Shown: piece after piece, positions 45,541 through 54,925 of the stretch
Layout of the letters: each line of letters starts with the position of its first letter
How positions within the stretch are numbered: position 1 is the stretch's first letter
DNA from: Trichomonas vaginalis G3
Lineage: Eukaryota > Parabasalia > Trichomonadida > Trichomonadidae
DNA: 64,000 nt
Reading direction: 5' to 3'
NCBI RefSeq assembly: GCF_026262505.1
Contig: NC_067207.1
Span: 6,022,252-6,086,251 of the forward strand
Position numbers and translations under genes: made by a program
The notes under the pieces: model-generated
What the model was told of the DNA's origin: nothing
Databases searched by the model: none
The model's input: the letters and a program-made list of their open reading frames with translations, nothing else

Positions 45541-46320
45541 TCAAAATAGTCTGGACTGCACAATCACAGTATTTATTTTGTTTTTCTCTTCTGATGATGA
45601 AATTGATTCTGAATGCTCTTTGACTTCAGCGCACCCATCTTTATCGGCTTGCTCCATTGATTCTTTCATCTCTTGAAGTTTTTCTTCTTTTTCTTTGTTT
45701 AACTTTTCTTGGTTTGTTTCTGGAATCTTTTCTTCAGTTTTTTGATTATCTTCATTTTCATTTCTCGCTGGTACAGGTTCTTCTTCAACCTTTTCTTGTT
45801 TTGGAACTGCCTTCTCTTGTAGATCTGGATAATTTTGATATTTTTCGATGATTCGCTCGGCCATCAATCTTGCATAAAAAGATGCCGCATCAGCACTGCA
45901 ATATCTACCCCAGGTATAATCAATCATCATTTTATGGGCAAATTCTTTTGGAATTTTAATTGCCTTACCAAAAATTTCGGCAACCAATTTTGCAATGATG
46001 CCAGAAACATATTTACCTCTGATTGTTCGACAGAGTTCGACTTCAATTTCTTTTGCAAGGCTCTCAACACGCTTTTTCTTCAACTCCCTCTCTTCTTCAC
46101 TCAATTGAGCATCTTTCTTCATTTGTTCAAGTTTATCATTTATTAAATCAGCAAGATCAATTGCAGTATCACAGCTGATATACCTTCCTCTGAAGTATTC
46201 AATTAATATTTTGTATGCTAATTCTTCAGTTAGACCGAGTTGCTCAGTGAATAATTTGGAAACATGTTTTGCCTTCTCGTAGCCAACGTAACCACCTTGG
46301 AGTGTATGAAATTTGAATAC
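45541..46320 (-). CDS. Hypothetical protein with a duplicated helical domain; 5' end unresolved
   Basis: The frame is open from 46320 down to 45541 but has no ATG before residue 67 (ATG at 46122). The part upstream of that ATG is clearly coding, because it carries a copy of the domain that follows: LAYKILIEYFRGRYISCDTA is echoed by FAHKMMIDYTWGRYCSADAA about 80 residues later. Each unit opens with a GKYV or GGYV segment and an A-K-x-V helix. The C-terminal 90 residues are Glu/Lys-rich and end in a serine/glutamate patch. The real start probably lies beyond a frame change, as in several neighbours, or the gene is truncated. I do not recognise the family. No signal peptide or membrane segment. 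Confidence 0.55.
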   Translation of the reverse strand, partial: VFKFHTLQGGYVGYEKAKHVSKLFTEQLGLTEELAYKILIEYFRGRYISCDTAIDLADLINDKLEQMKKDAQLSEEERELKKKRVESLAKEIEVELCRTIRGKYVSGIIAKLVAEIFGKAIKIPKEFAHKMMIDYTWGRYCSADAASFYARLMAERIIEKYQNYPDLQEKAVPKQEKVEEEPVPARNENEDNQKTEEKIPETNQEKLNKEKEEKLQEMKESMEQADKDGCAEVKEHSESISSSEEKNKINTVIVQSRLF

Positions 46321-46736
46321 TCAATTTACTATTACATTGAGAATATCAGCATAAAATGCTTTTCATATCATTCCTTATGGATAAGATTTAAAAAAAAAGT
46401 AATATATATGAAAAAAAAAACATATAATTTTTCAAGAATTTAGCTTCATTAGCAATATTAAATCATTTATAAGCAACTATAGTCAATAGAGACTATGATT
46501 TTAATGAGTTTATTTGAACAATAGATAAATATAGGAATATTCAGTTTTGATATTTTTGTTCATCTGCAGGTATTCCTTAATAAAGATAGATATTAATTTT
46601 ACATCATGAATATATTTCAATTCCAGAATATTATGAGATTACACCTCAAAATCCTCGAGGATTTCTACAATAAAATACTATCACAATTCTAAATTTTGGT
46701 ATAGATAAACAACAACAGAGCATTTTATTATGAAAA
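46321..46736. other. Intergenic
   Basis: May hold the missing 5' end of the previous gene. Poly-A runs at 46390-46425; no gene seen. Confidence 0.45.
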
Positions 46737-47957
46737 TTAAACAAAATATAACCAAGGAGATTCCAAAATCTTTTCTGCTGATGGTCTGTTCTTAGGAATT
46801 ATGAATAAGAGAGGTTTAAGGAACTCAGTGAGTTCCTCAGCATCTTGTTCTGTGAGTCCATATTTAATAAGTAAATTATATAAGCAAGGAAGTTGTTTCT
46901 TGTAAGTTGCAATGAGTCCACCATGTCTGTTATAGAGTTCTGGATAGAATTTACCGTTTTTGGCCCAATCTCTTGGTATTGTTCCCAAAACATATTCCAT
47001 CATTGAGAGTTGAACAGCATCAAATAGGTCTCTGTTCTTAGATGTCTCTTCTACATCAGGATCTGGAAGAACGGGGTCGAATAAATGATGTCTTGTGGCT
47101 AATTCAAAAGTCATACAGCCTAAACTCCAAATATCAGCGGAGCAATCGTAAGGAAGACCAAGAAGTACTTCAGGCGATCTGTATTGACGAGTTTGAATTA
47201 AGTCGTTCATGATTTCATCGACAAAACAAGAATTTCCAAAATCTCCGAGTTTGAAATTGATTGTAGACTCATCATCTTCGAGGCAATTAAATACTTCTCT
47301 ATTATCATCCTCAGAAAACGGTCCGTATGGGAAAATTGGCCTTTCTGCGAAGACATTTTCTGGTTTTAAGTCAGTATGAATTGTACCATGCTTGTGCATA
47401 AAGTCCAAGCCTTTGAGAGTGTCCAATACAATCTTTTTAACGAGTTTAAGTGGAATTGGAACGTAATTGTCATCGAAATAGTTAATAAACGTTAAAATAT
47501 TCTGTGAAACTAATTCAAATACCAAGCAGCAGTGATCCTCGTAATAGAAAACGTCATGAAATAGCGTAATATGCTTTGTTGGATCATCAATTGCGGAAAG
47601 ATATGAATTAAGTACTAATTCATCCTCGAATTGTGAATCATCTTGATTTGAATCAAATGCTTTCTTTAATATTTTGATTGCAACATTCTCACATCTTAAA
47701 TAATCATAAGCAAGCCAAACTAAGCAAAATGTTCCACGACCAATCATTGTTTTGATTTGGTATCTATGAGAGAGAACCATATTTTGATGAAGTAATAAGT
47801 GGCCTTCGTCGAAATCGCTGCGATATAATTTATCAAGCTGGTCCATTTTATCTCCGGAGTAAGTCTTTCCTGGTTCTGTTCCAAAGAAGTAAGGAGATGA
47901 CTCATCCTCTTGTTCCTCATGGAAATCTTCTTCCTGGAAGTCTGAACTTGATGCCAT
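46737..47957 (-). CDS. SRPK-type serine/arginine protein kinase
   Basis: 406 residues from the ATG at 47957 (an upstream TTG extends the frame but is unlikely to be used). The kinase domain spans about residues 60-405. Visible landmarks are the glycine loop GRGTFCLVWLA, the lysine VAIKIL, the SRPK-type catalytic loop HTDLKPENV, DFGNSC, and the activation segment IQTRQYRSPEVLLG that defines the SRPK/CLK-related group. The insert between the catalytic loop and DFG is only about 40 residues, against about 250 in human SRPK1. SRPKs phosphorylate RS-repeat splicing factors, so a role in mRNA processing is likely. The acidic N-terminus (QEEDFHEEQEDESSPYFFG) resembles that of other SRPKs. The frame is intact. 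Confidence 0.9.
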   Translation of the reverse strand: MASSSDFQEEDFHEEQEDESSPYFFGTEPGKTYSGDKMDQLDKLYRSDFDEGHLLLHQNMVLSHRYQIKTMIGRGTFCLVWLAYDYLRCENVAIKILKKAFDSNQDDSQFEDELVLNSYLSAIDDPTKHITLFHDVFYYEDHCCLVFELVSQNILTFINYFDDNYVPIPLKLVKKIVLDTLKGLDFMHKHGTIHTDLKPENVFAERPIFPYGPFSEDDNREVFNCLEDDESTINFKLGDFGNSCFVDEIMNDLIQTRQYRSPEVLLGLPYDCSADIWSLGCMTFELATRHHLFDPVLPDPDVEETSKNRDLFDAVQLSMMEYVLGTIPRDWAKNGKFYPELYNRHGGLIATYKKQLPCLYNLLIKYGLTEQDAEELTEFLKPLLFIIPKNRPSAEKILESPWLYFV

Positions 47958-48426
47958 TTTTTTCTGTTCACTTTTGGATATCCAATGGACTGAATTTAAC
48001 GGTATTGTCCGCAAATACCAAACAATTTATTACATATCATTTATTTCCAATAAAATTATCAAATAAAATATGATAATAATCGAATTTCAAAATCAGTTTC
48101 AGCGTTTAAAGCTTTTATAGATATGAAGTTGATCTACTAAGTCAATGCATAGCAGAGCTTTCATATATAGATGAACGGATTCTATCCGATTTCAAAAGCA
48201 AATTGCTCGCCTCATTTTTGCAAGAGTTATCATGGTATAAGTAGATAAGATTGGATATGGCACGAATCCCTGAGATATTTTACTCTATTAGTGATATTCA
48301 AGAATCAAATCACATCTTTCTCGTGGACGAGCTTGCAAATAAAAGTTCTCAGAGAATTAGAAAGAGTGGAAGCATATCTACTCGAAAATTTTTGCTAATT
48401 GCTTCTAAAAATTGACAAATTTTGAA
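47958..48426. other. Divergent intergenic region (SRPK / CNOT4-like)
   Basis: Contains both promoters. No other gene or repeat seen. Confidence 0.5.
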
Positions 48427-49263
48427 ATGTCAAGATTTGGAAAAGGACACTTAGACAAGAAAGGTGGCCTTTCCGGACCAGGATCTGGTCGTCCCAGAGC
48501 TCCTTTACCGGAGAGAGCCAACCTTGTAAATTATCGTGTTGTTCAACGCGATCTTGTGTATGTAATCGGCATACCAGTTGAAATTGCGCAAGAATCAATT
48601 CTGGAAAAATACGAGTATTTTGGACAGTATGGACCTATCAAGAAAATTGTTGTAAATTCTAGCGTTCATCAACAAGGATATCAAAGACCTACAGTAAGCG
48701 CTTTTGTTACATTTTGTAAAATAGAAGATGCACTGGAATGTATATATAGCTTAGAATCTTTCACTTATAATAATCATCCAATTAAAGCATCATTAGGTAC
48801 CTCAAAATACTGCTCTAATTTCCTTTTTGGACAAAAATGCAATAATCAGGACTGCATGTACCTACATCATAACGGAGATCCTAAGGATTCCTTTACAACA
48901 GAAGAAATTCAAGCAAATTCACCCAGATTTACAGAAACAACGCGCCCAACAAGGCCACCAGATTACAACAAATATCCTTTACAGAATTCGAAAGAAACAG
49001 TTTTCCCACCAAGGAGAATATTGAATATACAGATATCAGATTCAGAAGATTCCCAACCCGAGGAAGAATATATCGAGGAGGAAGATGAAGAAGAAATCCA
49101 CGAGGAAGAAGAGCCTGATCGCTCTGATTTCTTGAAAGATTTATATAGAAACGGATTTCCAGCTGTTCCTCCTTTACATGTTGATTATTCCGTCAACATG
49201 AGTCTTATGCAGCAGCTCAACCTTGACAGAGCTTCGATTAGATCGTATTTGCATCAGAAATGA
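48427..49263 (+). CDS. CNOT4/Not4-like protein without the RING domain
   Basis: 278 residues from the ATG at 48427. Residues 31-36 and on match CNOT4 at its RRM: NYRVVQRDLVYVIGIP (RNP2), EKYEYFGQYGPIKKIVVN, VSAFVTF (RNP1) and HPIKASLGTSKYC. A CCCH finger follows directly, C-x8-C-x4-C-x3-H in CSNFLFGQKCNNQDCMYLH, then the CNOT4 signature GDPKDSFTTEEIQA. In animals and yeast Not4 is an E3 ligase with an N-terminal RING. Here the protein begins with a Gly/Arg/Pro-rich head (GKGHLDKKGGLSGPGSGRPR) and no RING, and no coding sequence for one lies upstream. An acidic stretch (EEEYIEEEDEEEIHEEEE) lies near residues 210-235. It may act only in RNA binding within CCR4-NOT, or pair with a separate RING subunit. 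Confidence 0.85.
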   Translation: MSRFGKGHLDKKGGLSGPGSGRPRAPLPERANLVNYRVVQRDLVYVIGIPVEIAQESILEKYEYFGQYGPIKKIVVNSSVHQQGYQRPTVSAFVTFCKIEDALECIYSLESFTYNNHPIKASLGTSKYCSNFLFGQKCNNQDCMYLHHNGDPKDSFTTEEIQANSPRFTETTRPTRPPDYNKYPLQNSKETVFPPRRILNIQISDSEDSQPEEEYIEEEDEEEIHEEEEPDRSDFLKDLYRNGFPAVPPLHVDYSVNMSLMQQLNLDRASIRSYLHQK

Positions 49264-49767
49264 AAAGAATTTGTTTTTCTTTAAGCATTGTGTGAATATC
49301 AGTTGGTAAAAATATTATAAATATTATATCGTTTATTTATTTCAAGTTTTTTCTTACCAAATTTTCTTATTCTGAATTTATCTATTTTCATCTTGATATG
49401 TTATCATAAATCATCTAGTTTAGAAATACTGATCTTATTTTAGAACATTAATGAATTGGATTTGAAATTAATTGATAAAAAATCTTCTGTAAACTATTTA
49501 TCAAAAACATAAATCGTCATAATGACATATAAAATAGTTTTTCTATCATCAGCTTTCATGTGCATAGTTAAAATTTATTGATGAAATGATTTGTATAAGT
49601 AACATCAAAGGGAGCTATATCAATTATACAAATTACGTTTTACCAACATAAGAAATTTACATTTGTAATAATATACTCTAGGAAAAAATCAAAATTTGAG
49701 TTGTAATTTTTTTTATTAGAAAAAAGAAATAAAACATGAAAATAACTATTATATAACAACATTTATT
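49264..49767. other. Intergenic between convergent genes
   Basis: AT-rich, no gene or repeat recognised. Confidence 0.5.
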
Positions 49768-50522
49768 CTAATCACTACTGCTATCACTGCTATCGTCATC
49801 ATCGAACATACTTTTCAGTTTGGATGATGTTTTCTTTGTAACTTCCTTCGATTCTGTGTATTTTTCAAGTTCGTCATTAATTTCCGATATTCTAGAAGTG
49901 ATAATCATGTTTTGTTCGGAATGAAATTCAATAAATTTTTCATGAATTGCAATTTCTTGTTGTGTAAATTGTTGGAATAGTGAAAGGTTCTTGGTGTCAT
50001 CTGGTAATTCAGTTAATTTCTTTTTGGTTCTTAATAATTCATTTGTTAACTCAAGATAAGTCTGTCCAGCTGCAGAAACATCAATTGTGCTGTTAGTTGC
50101 ATTAAGAGTGATATCATTTAGAAGCTCATTGCAATACTCTGGTTGGAATATTGATTTTCTTGAGTAAAAAGCAAAGCTTCCTTGCATTTTTCAATTGATG
50201 GCTGTATCATCGATTTAGATATTTTAATAATAGATGCTTTGATAACTGGTTTGAAGCTTTCGATAAAATTAGGGTAAGATGCTGAGAGTCTGCTTAGGAT
50301 ATCTGCATTTATGTTAAGTATTGCACTGTGACTTTTATAATCGTCATTTAATGATTCGATAATTTTAAGTAATTCATCAATAATTATTTGAAATTGAGTT
50401 AAATGCATAAAAAGATAACGAGAAATCGCAACATTTGGTTTATTATTTTGAACGAAATATTCTATTGCTTGTTTTAACCTGTTATTAATGTTCTGGTGGA
50501 TTTCTTCTTCACTATAATCCAT
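49768..50522 (-). CDS. Hypothetical helical protein, about 250 residues (one frame change)
   Basis: Starts at the ATG at 50522 (MDYSEEEIHQNINN) and reads as amphipathic helices. Near 50155, at an AAGAAAATC stretch, the frame changes by one base; the second part continues with SIFQPEYCNELLNDITLN and more coiled-coil-like helix to the end. The C-terminus is acidic and serine-rich (MFDDDDSSDSSSD), a likely CK2-type phosphorylation site. Neither part contains a domain I know. The two halves share the same helical, Asn/Ile-rich style, and the second half has no convincing start of its own, so I treat them as one gene. It shares a very short divergent promoter with the gene at 50558. Confidence 0.6.
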
Positions 50523-50557
50523 TTTCTGTCACTTTTTGATATATTTGTCACTTTTAT
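50523..50557 (+). promoter_or_regulatory. 35-bp divergent promoter with two TCACTTTT initiator motifs
   Basis: The two start codons lie back to back, 35 bases apart. On the + strand TCACTTTT occurs twice (from 50529 and from 50548); the second ends next to the ATG at 50558. On the minus strand TCAAAAAGTGACAGAAA leads to the ATG at 50522. TCACTTTT fits the trichomonad Inr pattern TCA-Y-W. Confidence 0.5.
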
Positions 50558-51870
50558 ATGATACCAAAATTGCCTTCTGATGATGAAAATCCTCTTAATA
50601 TTCAAAAGAGAATTGATGACTCTGATGATTATGAAGAGGATGTATCATCAGAATACGAGTTTTCCGAAATTCAATTTCTTGATTCATCAATTGAATTGAT
50701 AAATCAAGATGAACTTGCTGAAGTCATCAAGTTGGCTAAAAACAAAAACATTCTTCCAGCTTTTACTGAATCAAGTCAACAATATTTATTATTATTATTA
50801 CAACAGGAAGCATGTTACGGAGAATATGCATATCAGTTACTAAAACTGTATCAAAGAGCCAAAATCATCTCAAGTTTAAACTGTATTGAAGAAATTTGCA
50901 AATCCGAAAAATTTAGTAATCCAGAAATCAAATTTATTAATCATTACTGCGGTAACAGAGTCTCTAAACTCATTTGCAACGAAAATTTTATATCAAAACT
51001 ATTAAATAATTTAGATATATATCCTTCAAAGGATGAATACATATTTGAACTGCTTAATAACATTATACGATTTGCAATCACACAATTCAAACCATTTTTG
51101 CCAGTTCTTGAAGAAAAAACTTTAATTTCACCAAAATATTTTAATCAGTTTCTTGATGCAATTGGACATTATGCTATCAAAACTGCAGATGACGTTTTGG
51201 CTCTTTTTCAGTCCAATTTTTTGAAGAAATTATGAAAATTTTCCAAACTAATGCATTTCAAGAGAATATTATATATTTCATTACAGATTTAATTGCATCA
51301 AAGGCTTTAAATTTCTCTCAACTATTTCCAATACTTGAAAAATATAATCTTTTTGGATTTTTCTTGGAAATAGAGATATCTGATTCAGATCTATTCTTCA
51401 ATCTACTAGAAATGATTAAAGAAATATCAGTGCTCCCTGATTCCTATGATTTTCTTATTAAATCTGGAATAATTTCAAAATTATTTGAAGCAATGCAAAG
51501 TTCAATTTCATTTAATGCAAAAAAGATCATTATAAAGTGCTTTTCTACAATACTTTATTACGCATCAGATGAAGTTATTAATTATTTTATTGAAAATAAT
51601 GTGATGGAATATTTAAAGATGAGTCTTGATTTAGTCAGATCCAAAAAGAATTTAGTGCATACACTCTGCTCAATTAGTAATATAGTTGATGCTTTAATGA
51701 AGGAGAATAGAATTGATGAATTAGAAGAAATATATAATGACTCAGACTTGTATTCAAGAGTAGAAGAAATTAATGATAAATATAAAGATAGATCCAGTGA
51801 AAGGACTGAGGAAATTCGAATTGAAAGCTTTTCATTATATTCGAAACTTCGTGAAATGAACTTAGAATAA
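50558..51870 (+). CDS. Armadillo/HEAT-like helical repeat protein, about 437 residues (one frame change)
   Basis: After an acidic head (DDSDDYEEDVSSEYEF) the protein is a series of paired helices typical of an armadillo or HEAT solenoid, a type of scaffold common in trichomonads. Near 51220, at a run of six T, the frame changes: one frame ends LKKL-stop, and the other, already open upstream, reads FFEEIMKIFQTNAF and continues to 51870. The overlap ATGA at 51232 could suggest two genes, but the helix pattern runs straight across and the homopolymer points to an indel. No specific family can be named; importin-like, SMEK-like and uncharacterised trichomonad ARM proteins are all possible. Confidence 0.55.
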
Positions 51871-51961
51871 ATTGTTTGTATATTAGTATTAGTGTTGTAT
51901 CTCTTAAACAAAATTCATTTTTTGAAAATTGCGAAAACTTTTATATGCTAATTGCATTTTA

Positions 51962-52495
51962 ATGGACTTTGATTACTTTCAGACAATTTCTCTTGAGGAA
52001 TCTAGCCATTATAGTACATTCGAAATCAAAAAAGCTTTTGATTTTAATTTCGATCCATCTGAGTATTGGGTTGCAAACACATATAATGGATATTTTAAAA
52101 TTTGCTTCCCTTTCCATTATCTTTCAATCGAATCTTTTGAAATCACCACATCAAGCAAAGATTGCCGTCCAGTTAAGATTGCAGCCGAAGCTAGTGCAAA
52201 TGGTATAGATTACAGAGGACGCCAAGAGTATGAGCCTCGTATGGAAAAAGGCACTACAAAGCAATTTTTATTTAATTACAATACAAGCTTAATTAAATGC
52301 TTTAAATTTTATTCTATTCAATCTACATGTCAGGATATGGGAGGTGATATAAATCAATTCGAGTTCTTCGGATACCTTTATGATATTAATGCGACAATGA
52401 AACATTTTGGATGCTACAAAGCAATGCATTTATCTTGTAATTTCCATTATAGTTTCAGGTCAATAGGACTATTTCTTATTTTTTCAATTTTGTAA
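51962..52495 (+). CDS. Discoidin (F5/8 type C)-like domain protein, 177 residues
   Basis: Started at the first ATG, 51962; the frame is open a little further upstream without an ATG. The sequence is consistent with a beta-sandwich of the galactose-binding/discoidin type: YWVANTYNGYFKICFPFHYLSIESFEITTSSKDCRPVKIAAEASANG, then the late strand CFKFYSIQSTCQDMGGDINQFEFFGYLYD, which matches the usual IRLTQTGPN-like end of the fold (here STCQDMGGDINQFEFFG). Short proteins of this kind are common in trichomonads and of unknown use; some are fused to ankyrin or BTB parts. No signal peptide. The C-terminus is moderately hydrophobic. It follows the ARM gene in the same direction with a 91-base gap. Confidence 0.5.
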   Translation: MDFDYFQTISLEESSHYSTFEIKKAFDFNFDPSEYWVANTYNGYFKICFPFHYLSIESFEITTSSKDCRPVKIAAEASANGIDYRGRQEYEPRMEKGTTKQFLFNYNTSLIKCFKFYSIQSTCQDMGGDINQFEFFGYLYDINATMKHFGCYKAMHLSCNFHYSFRSIGLFLIFSIL

Positions 52496-52618
52496 AAAAT
52501 CTTTTTAATGTTTTTATAAATATTGCTGTTTTCTAAATATAATATCTGGTTAGTGAAAGATAGAGTAGAATTTTAGACTTTATAAACAAATTAAAATAAA
52601 ATTAATGTAAATATTAAA

Positions 52619-53650
52619 TTATTCCTTGAACAAGTTCATCTTATCAAGTACGAAATTCCATAAGATCATGAATGGAACGAATAAGATTGTTGACCAAAGG
52701 ACCATTGTTGATGCAACACCAACTTTTATACCTGTACCTTGAGCAATAGGATAAACAGCTGTAGAAGATGTAACAAGACACATTAAGAGGCATTGTCTGA
52801 TCTGTTGGTTTGTTAACTTAATTGCATAAGAGTAAACACAAGAAAAGAAAGGCATAACAATGAATCTGAAGCCAATAGCAGTGAAGAACTCCAGCCATGT
52901 ACATGATATGAGAGAAGTCTTGGCTAAAAACCCTCCAGCAGAGAAAAGAGCCAATCCAACACAAGATGCTTGGATAGTATAGAGGAAACGATCAAGATAT
53001 ATAGGAAGTTTCAATGTAGAAAGTGAGTAGATCATGCCAACAATAATGCCTTGAATAATTGGACTCTTAAAGACATTTAATAAAATTTTTCCAAAGTCTT
53101 TAATCGTAAATTTCTTTCCTTCTGTAACATCTTCGCCATCTACTTGATTTTCTGCAGCTTTTTTGGCAGCTTCTTCTTTAGATTTGCGTACAGAGAATAA
53201 TGATGCGCAAGTTTGATAAATAGGAATGATAACGATATCGTTACTCATAATAATAACTGATGTAATTGCATTATTGGCTTCTCCCCATATTGAATTGAAT
53301 AATGGAACGCCAATAATAACGTAATTTAAGTAGACAACAGGTAAAACTAAACCTATAAACGTTTCGAATTTATTTTGTACTGGAATAACAGCTACATAGA
53401 TCGCTAACAGTATTTGTGTTGTTAAACTCATGCAAACACAGCCTAATAATGGTTTAAAACTCATAGAATACAAGTCTTTAAGCGCAAATGCTCGACACAT
53501 TTGCGCTCTGAGGGTTAATTGAATTACATATTTATTTACTGCGGCAATATGCCTTGATCTTGTGACTTTTAGCTTTTTGGCAATGAAACCTGCCGCCATA
53601 ATAAGTAGGAATGCTACACCTACATTGATGACGGAGGTATAGTTCACCAT
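52619..53650 (-). CDS. Auxin-efflux-carrier-family (AEC) membrane transporter
   Basis: 343 residues with about ten membrane helices in two sets of five, separated by a charged loop (KSKEEAAKKAAENQVDGEDVTEGKK, about residues 155-180). The first set includes the conserved LNYVIIGVPLFNSIWG and the second the FLAKTSLISC-TWLEFFTAIGFRFIVMPFF and LVTSSTAVYPIAQ motifs, which match the AEC/PIN-like family (bile-acid/arsenite-transporter fold). In microbes these carry organic anions such as malate. The helix-breaking regions are kept. ATG at 53650 follows TCATAAAAC, an initiator-like context. The substrate cannot be told. The frame is intact. Confidence 0.85.
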   Translation of the reverse strand: MVNYTSVINVGVAFLLIMAAGFIAKKLKVTRSRHIAAVNKYVIQLTLRAQMCRAFALKDLYSMSFKPLLGCVCMSLTTQILLAIYVAVIPVQNKFETFIGLVLPVVYLNYVIIGVPLFNSIWGEANNAITSVIIMSNDIVIIPIYQTCASLFSVRKSKEEAAKKAAENQVDGEDVTEGKKFTIKDFGKILLNVFKSPIIQGIIVGMIYSLSTLKLPIYLDRFLYTIQASCVGLALFSAGGFLAKTSLISCTWLEFFTAIGFRFIVMPFFSCVYSYAIKLTNQQIRQCLLMCLVTSSTAVYPIAQGTGIKVGVASTMVLWSTILFVPFMILWNFVLDKMNLFKE

Positions 53651-53799
53651 GTTTTATGAAAAGATTTTAGTGACCATCGTCAAAGAAGCGATTTCATGAA
53701 CTTTTGTTGCAAAACAAATAATTATTATTACATACTTATTACGTTGAATTTAACCATTCATAACTTTAACACGATTATTTCATAAAGGGAAATCTCTGT

Positions 53800-54810
53800 A
53801 AAGGGTGTCCAACAAAAAAATGAAAATTTTGGGTGACACTATTTAAGCATTTTCTCGATGAATATAATGTTCTGTAAGAACTTTCTACGAGAGATATATG
53901 GGGAGTATAATATGCCATTGATTCATATGAAGCATCTGAATGAACGTCTTTGATTATTGAATATATCTTTGATTTACAAAATTTTCAAACTAATCCGAAA
54001 AAAATAAATGACAATAATAGTGGATTGTTTTATTAATATTTATAACGAGAAATTTTTGGAACTAATTTTTTAACATTGGTTTTTTGAAACCAATAGTATT
54101 ACAAGAACATAGTGTAATAGGATAATTGGTTGGTGATAGTAAGAAGTAAATCCTAACTTAGGATTTTGGGATACGAATTTGATTTTGATACTCATAGGAT
54201 GGAAACAGGTATTCATATATGCATAATGCATTAATGGTTTTGTATGGTTGGTTGAATGGATTAGAATAATAGAATAAAATACAGAAATGATCATTTTGCA
54301 AATTATGGGAATGTGATAAGAATAACTCTTTAAATTTTGCAACATATAATAATCGAACATAAACAAGCATATTTATTGAAATAAATTCAAAATTTCGATT
54401 CGAACGTCATCAAATTTCAGGTACCTTCGAATTAATTAAATAGTAACAATAAAATCGAATTTGAAAGTTATAATGCTGTCTCAATCGTTATAATTAATTT
54501 TGTGTATCTTCTTTCAATTTTCTCTCATCATTTACATTTTTTGCTTTTTTATTTTTTCATTTATATTCTATTACTAATATTTCTTCTATTCTACGATTTA
54601 GATTTTACATAAATATTTTTCTAATTCCAAATTTCTAATTTTATAAAAAATTCATAAAATTTTCCGATCTTTTCCTCAGTGATTTTATATTTCATTTTCC
54701 TAAGTTACGTTTCCTTAGTTCTCATAACCGATATAATTCCCAATGGCCCCCTTACGCACACACAGAGTTTCAAGCCAAAATCAATGTTAGATTTTTGTTG
54801 GACACCCTTT
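53800..54810. mobile_element. 1.01-kb TIR element with 8-bp target duplication
   Basis: Perfect 18-base inverted repeats, AAAGGGTGTCCAACAAAA at the left and its complement at the right (54793-54810). Directly outside are ATCTCTGT at 53792-53799 and again at 54811-54818. An 8-bp duplication (9 if the ambiguous A is counted) fits hAT or Mutator-like elements. The interior is non-coding; the frames in it are short and overlapping. So it is a non-autonomous copy, inserted between an AEC transporter and a GT61 gene. Confidence 0.8.
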
Positions 54811-54925
54811 ATCTCTGTAAACAGATGATCGCAGTAAGGTTTACAATCCCTGAAAGGAATAAGTGAAATTGATAGTAATGTGATTAATATCAAATCTAAT
54901 ATTTAACAAATAACAAAAAATATAA

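Noticed and set aside
51232-51870. Separate gene starting at the ATGA overlap with the ARM-like gene
   Set aside because: The same frame is open upstream of the ATG and the frame change lies at a six-T run, so one gene with an indel is simpler.
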